A stretch of DNA of 64,000 bases from Myxocyprinus asiaticus (taxonomy: Eukaryota; Chordata; Actinopteri; Cypriniformes; Catostomidae), in the NCBI RefSeq assembly GCF_019703515.2, contig NC_059374.1:17709095-17773094 (forward strand), read 5' to 3'. The notes beneath the pieces were generated by a model. That model searched no databases, was not told where the DNA came from, and worked only from the letters and a program-made list of their open reading frames with translations. The position numbers were made by a program, and so were the translations under genes. Positions 59,084 to 64,000 of the stretch are shown piece after piece. Position 1 is the first letter of the stretch, and each line of letters begins with the position of its first letter.

Positions 59084-60975
59084 AGTCAGTGAGTTCAATC
59101 AGAGACAGTTTTGCAGAGATGGACCACTGGTTTTAAAATGAATGGGAGAAATTGGAATGCCCAACAGCCAACAAATGTAGAAAAGAAAGTCCCGTCTTAC
59201 AGGTAAAAGAGCCAATCATCTTTTAGATACAGATATGGACTGTCAGTCAACTCAAGCTTAACCAGCCTGAAAAATAATGTTGCTGTTTTATTGTTTTTTT
59301 TGTTTGTTTTTTGTTTTTTTTGTGTGTGATCTGAGCTAAAGAAGCATCATTTATGATACTATTGTTGTTAGATTTTACTGTTGATTTTAAATATGTTCTT
59401 TGATCTTAATCTTGACCAGACATTTTGGAGATTTCAGTCTTTCCCCATTCAGGTAGATAGAAGCTGTAGTTTTATGCCGCTTGTTTACATAGAAAACAGC
59501 TGCCCTGGACCGTTCCTAAAATGGCCGCCGAGGGGATTGACTTGCCTTGAAACCCAAGGGACTTTGGTTTAATGTATCTGTCCAATTCGTGAAAGAATCT
59601 TTTAAACTGGTTTTGTGAACCAGATCAACTGATTCATTCAAAAGCTCCCATTCAAAAGAATGACTGTTTCACAAATGAACACACTCATTTTCGGGTAAAC
59701 TAATCTTTCAAATTTTGTTTTTTTTTCATTTAGAAGATAATAATCTGGTCTAAAATGATCATTGAATCCTCTATGCAAACAAATGAAAATGGAAATTTTA
59801 TCCAGTGCTTTTAATAAGGTAGCAAAACAAATTTATTATTTAATGTTCAAGTAATTAAATCAACTTTGAGACAGAAAGAAGACCTATAGTTATATTTGTA
59901 ACCCTACTGACTGTTAATCATGGAGTAGTGTTTTCAGTTAGTTGTGTCTCACTAGTGGCATCTCTGATGTCTAGGCAACAAAGGGCTTTCTGACAGCTCT
60001 GTTCATTCTCCTCAGCTCCTTTGTTACTGGGGTATCCAGTCATGTTATTAAATTCACCACTGGCAGCGCTACCTGGAGGGCTTGTGAATTTGTGTCACTC
60101 CGTCTTTGGGGATAAGGCCTCTGCACGCCGTGACAATGCAATTTCATTTCTCTTTGCTTGTATAGTGCCAGAACACAATAAAACTGTCTGGTTCCAGTCA
60201 GACTGTTTTTACTGACCCAAAATTCTAGCCCTGAAAACTATTAGTAGTGAAATGTCAGACTCTAAAATGCAGAATAATGGTCTTTTTCCTAAAGGTTTAG
60301 TTGTTGGACACAATAAAACAGTTGTTGGACTAGTGTGAGTCACTAACTGCTCAGGAGGTAAACCTCACACGTTTTAATGACCAACCCAAAAAACCTATAC
60401 TCGGCTACTGGTAAAATTTGTGTATTTGTTTTGGCTGCATGTGTGTGATTCTTAAATGACTATTATCTGTAAAAAAAAATTATAGTCATTTTGGTTACTG
60501 CTTTTGGATGAACAGACTGTTATTTAAATGAATAGAGGTGGCAAAATTTTCCAGTATGGCAGTTTTTTATTTTTTATTTTTGTGTGGTTTTGTAAAGCAT
60601 GATTTGTTGGAAGATACAGTTACAAAACATCTGAAATACAAACTGCAGTTTTAACGCAACAGTGTGTTTCCATTGCTATAAAGAGCCAAAAAGTATAACT
60701 CGTATAACTCAAAAGCCCCTCTTTACAGTTTAGTCTTATAGATACATCACAAGCCTCTTATATAATTACATATTTTGATTTCTTCAGGGATGATTAAAAG
60801 AGCAATCAGTTTATTTATTTATTTAGTCAGAATGCCCATGTATAGAGTAATATATTCACTGGGCACATCAACCCAACCCAAGTAATAAGCAACATTTGCT
60901 TTTAATAATTACATTTGCAGGAGTGTGGTATGTAGAGATTTTGCTTTGACTAATTTATGGCCGGCTTTTGCATTT
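59084..60975. other. intergenic, no gene
   Basis: T/G-rich run at 59285-59320 and GAACCAGATCAACTGATTCA-type repeat near 59617. A possible MITE right end at about 59685-59710. No host exon recognised. Confidence 0.4.
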
Positions 60976-61790
60976 CTAAATTGCAGACCTGGAAGGTCAT
61001 TTAGAGGCTTTATACAAAAATAAACAAACAAATAATAAAAAAAATATAGCTTCTGATTCAGCACAATCAGAAGCTTAGCAACTACTGACACAACAAAGCA
61101 GCACTATTTTTGGATCTTAGCCACCATAGCTGCTGTTTCTAACGTAGAGACTGTCATAGACATTTTATTTTATTTTTTAAAGACGAGGCTGGCAGCGCTG
61201 ACTCTGGGACGAACGAGGCTGGCAACCCAGGCTCTGGGACGGACGAGACTTCCAGCTCGTTGGCCGTGGCAGGCGTGGGCTCATTGGCCGTGTCAGGTGT
61301 GGGCGCTGACAATTTGTGAGGTAGGGTCTTTATGGCCCTAAGCACCGACATCAGTGGCAGATCATTCAACTTGGAGATAGAGGCCATGGAAGGCTTCGAG
61401 ACAGGGGCCGTGGCCGTAGAAGGCTTTGAGACAGAGGCCGTGGAAGGCTTCGAGACAGGGGCCATGGAAGGCTTCAAGACAGGGGCCGTGGCCGTGGAAG
61501 GCTTTGAGACAGAGGCCGTGGAAGGCTTCGAGACAGGGGCCGTGGAAGGCTTTGAGACAGGGGCCTTGGAAGGCTTCATGACTAAACTGCAGACCTGGAA
61601 GGTCATTTAGAGGCTTTATACAAAAATAAACAAACAAATAATAAAAAAAATATAGCTTCTGATTCAGCACAATCAGAACCTTAGCAACTACTGACACAAC
61701 AAAGCAGCACTATTTTTGGATCTTAGCCACCATAGCTGCTGTTTCTAACGTAGAGACTGTCATGGACATTTTCTTTTATTTTAATCGTAT
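60976..61790. repeat. direct duplication (period 606 bp) around a gag fragment
   Basis: About 195 bp starting CTAAATTGCAGACCTGGAAG (60976) recurs starting CTAAACTGCAGACCTGGAAG (61582) with few differences. Between them (61181-61580) is a piece of the same gag gene as at 54840-55130. The flanking repeats are not LTRs: no TG...CA ends and no relation to the 53037 LTR. Confidence 0.85.
61181..61581 (-). pseudogene. gag fragment with expanded KPSTAPVS repeats
   Basis: On the minus strand it encodes KPSTAPVSKPSTASVSKPS-type repeats, then SISKLNDLPLMSVLRAIKTL and ANEPTPATANELEVSS, matching the gag at 54840-55130 with about eight 24- or 30-bp units, more than the four or five seen there. No LTR, start or end of the element is present. 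Confidence 0.75.
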
Positions 61791-62820
61791 ATCAAAATAT
61801 CAAAACTTATCCTCAACTGCAAAATATCTTTAAGTCTAATAATATTTTATGTCTATTATTATTATTATTATTATTATCATTATTACTTTATTACTACTAC
61901 TTTATAAAGTAACCTACTTCATGCTTACACTGACAATCTCAAGACTTTATGTCTTGAGCTGAAACTACTTCACATTTTGTGTTAATAGCACATGACTAAT
62001 TACTCGTAATTAACTTTGGCCTATTAAGGAAATCGATCCTGCCATCGGTAATGATTTAGTACAGCTATTATTTGTAAACATCAACCCAGAGGGCTGCAAG
62101 GACACTGCGTGAGTTTGACTGATACTCCTGGCCACATGTACTACAGCTACAGTCAGTAAATGCAAACAGAGAGTGAATTAAATCATGAAATATCTTTGTT
62201 TTATCACATTAAAGGTTGAGCTGCAATTAAGTGTGCTTTTGTACTCTGGCAGGAAACACTACAACAGTCCACTTCTTTCCACTTTGTATATGAACATTTG
62301 ACTTGGGATAACATTAGTGAGTCTCATCCCCAACCAGTCAGCTATTTGTCACTATCAAAAGCCAGAATGTGGAATGTGGAATCTATATTCTGCATTTAAA
62401 ACATTTATGCATTCACCTTAAAGACACCGGACATAAAGGGCTGACTGTAAAGTCATTAGAGCCAGATCAATAATGCAAATGATTAGACAGTTGCAGCAGA
62501 AAGTGTGGCAGACCATTTTAGATGAGCACCACTTTGAACCTTTTAGATCAGCACAGAGACAGCTCTCATGGGAATGACAGATTTTATGGATTTTTTGCAG
62601 AGATTTTGTTTAAATTTACTTGTTTACTTTATAATTCGAGGATATGAGATAAAGCATTCATTTGCTTTCTGATTCTAAACACACAGCTAATGTACAAGCT
62701 TTATACTGTTACCTCTGCCACTGTAAATGTAAAATGTAAATTTTCTAAAGTAAAAACTGAAGTGTGTAATTTCTGCACCATTAATGTCACCAAACGGAAT
62801 TACTAAAATAATCGTTTTCA
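61791..62820. other. intergenic; (ATT)n at 61853-61880
   Basis: A TTA/ATT microsatellite, then AT-rich sequence; no gene seen. Confidence 0.45.
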
Positions 62821-63236
62821 GGGGGCCTGGGTAGCTCAGCGAGTATTGACACTGACAACCAACCCTGGAGTCGCGAGTTTGAATCCAGGGTGTGCTGAGT
62901 GACTCCAGCCAGGTCTCCTAAGCAACCAAATTGGCACGGTTGCTAGGGAGGGTAGAGTCACATGGGGTAACCTCCTAGTGGTCGCGATTAGTGGTTCTCG
63001 CTCTAAAGTTGTGCATGGATCGTGGAGAGTAGCATGTGTCATGCACAATGAGCCATGTGATAAGATGCGCGGATTGACTGCCTCAGAAGCAGAGGCAACT
63101 GAGACTTGTCCTCCGCCACCCAGATTGAGGTGAGTAACCGCACCACCACGAGGACCTACTAGTAGTGGGAATTGGGCATTCCAAATTGTGGAGAAAAAGG
63201 GCTAAAAATAATAATAATAATAATAATAATAATGAT
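62821..63236 (+). mobile_element. tRNA-derived SINE, copy 3 with (AAT)n tail
   Basis: Head GGGGGCCTGGGTAGCTCAGC, B-box-like GAGTTTGAATCCAGG, and the same body as copies 1 and 2 with a small deletion near 63005, ending in about nine AAT units. Plus orientation, unlike the other two. Confidence 0.85.
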
Positions 63237-64000
63237 TGTTTTCAAACAGGTTTTCCTGAAGACCCTCCCCGTCTTCTATTAGTTAGTCAAACAGATAGTC
63301 CCACCCTAAACTTATGCCGTTGGTTGAGCCAATGACTAAATTTACATGGACACCAGAAAGCGGCCTATCACAAGAAAGCAGCTTTCCCGTTTACATGCAC
63401 CGTAAAAGCAGTGTACTAATTACTCCCATATACATGCAGATTGGTCAGTTAGCAGCTTTCTCCACAGCAACGTAATTTGCCGTAATTTATATGCTTGTGT
63501 AAATAACCAACATGGTATCGGAGGAAGACTTTACTATTTTATTCCCTATTGCTTCACTTTATTTGCTGTTTGTTTCCTTAACTTTCTAACACGACCTGCA
63601 GCTGAATGCGCAGCAGTAGTGGGATTTCCCTCAAATGTAAAACTCTGGGATTCCTCCAGTATACCAGCAAATATACACGAATGTGAGGGACCATCAATAT
63701 TTTACATGGGTGTGTATAAATGGGTAAAGTTTATAGTGGATGTGCTTTTCCCACTGTACTCTGAAAAATGTTGAATTCTTTTCACTGTGTTGAGTTGTTG
63801 TTGGGCTCCATCCTATGACATTTGTTATCCAGTCTGTTCACACACATGCATGCTCCTCAAAAACCCATAAGAATGCTGCTTATGATTTTACATGGCCATA
63901 TAAGCAGCGTTCTCCAGGAGAAACTCAAATGTGTTAAGTCACTTTTATCTTAATCCCTTAAATGGTGTAAGGAAACTGGCAAACTCGTTTACGTGATGTT
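63237..64000. other. intergenic, partial dispersed repeat at 63285-63335
   Basis: ACAGATAGTCCCACCCTAAAC and GTTGGTTGAGCCAATGAC match the repeat at 37570-37620. The rest is unclassified; no gene seen. Confidence 0.4.

Noticed and set aside
60976..61790. The two 195-bp repeats as LTRs of a short element
   Set aside because: They lack TG...CA ends, a purine tract and a primer site, and do not resemble the LTRs at 53037 and 55445 that belong to this gag.
1..64000. A novel multi-gene system (defence, biosynthetic or toxin cluster)
   Set aside because: Apart from nectin3, every recognisable coding segment belongs to a mobile element; nothing points to another system.

Overview
The window is vertebrate genomic DNA from a teleost fish, most likely a cypriniform. 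Evidence is GT-AG exons of a conserved vertebrate gene, long AT-rich introns, many microsatellites and a dense set of fish-type transposable elements (Tc1, hAT, foldback MITEs, tRNA-derived SINEs, L1- and RTE-type LINEs, LTR elements). No prokaryotic gene, CRISPR array or operon is present.

One host gene is supported: a plus-strand nectin-3 gene (nectin3; a or b paralog not decided), carried by five exons at 3981-4328, 14986-15285, 27063-27180, 28050-28201 and 33501-34132. Joined across GT/AG sites they stay in one frame and give about 515 residues: an Ig V domain, two further Ig domains, a transmembrane helix and a cytoplasmic tail ending in the afadin PDZ-binding motif EWYV. The signal-peptide exon is not seen and is presumably upstream. 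A 3' UTR of about 2.4 kb follows, with a candidate poly(A) signal near 36489.

Region by region: 1-34000 is nectin3 with introns loaded with mobile elements, including a 7.9 kb nest at 18457-26402 where a foldback element was split by a Tc1 transposon and by an L1-type LINE with matching target-site duplications. 34133-36510 is the 3' UTR. 36511-64000 has no host gene that I can support. It holds foldback elements, a DIRS-like gag relic beside a 3' LTR (40691-43504), a three-level nest (46185-47875), a long inverted-repeat element (49848-50938), a palindrome whose arms carry GATA microsatellites (51371-52182), a deep nest (about 52689-59083) containing a hAT element with an LTR retrotransposon and a Tc1 transposon inside it, and a 606-bp-period duplication enclosing a gag fragment (60976-61790).

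All transposon genes seen carry frameshifts, stops or deletions, so they are annotated as pseudogenes or relics. I see no new multi-gene system; the notable content is the nested transposon architecture and some features of the nectin gene. All family calls come from reading the sequence without database searches.
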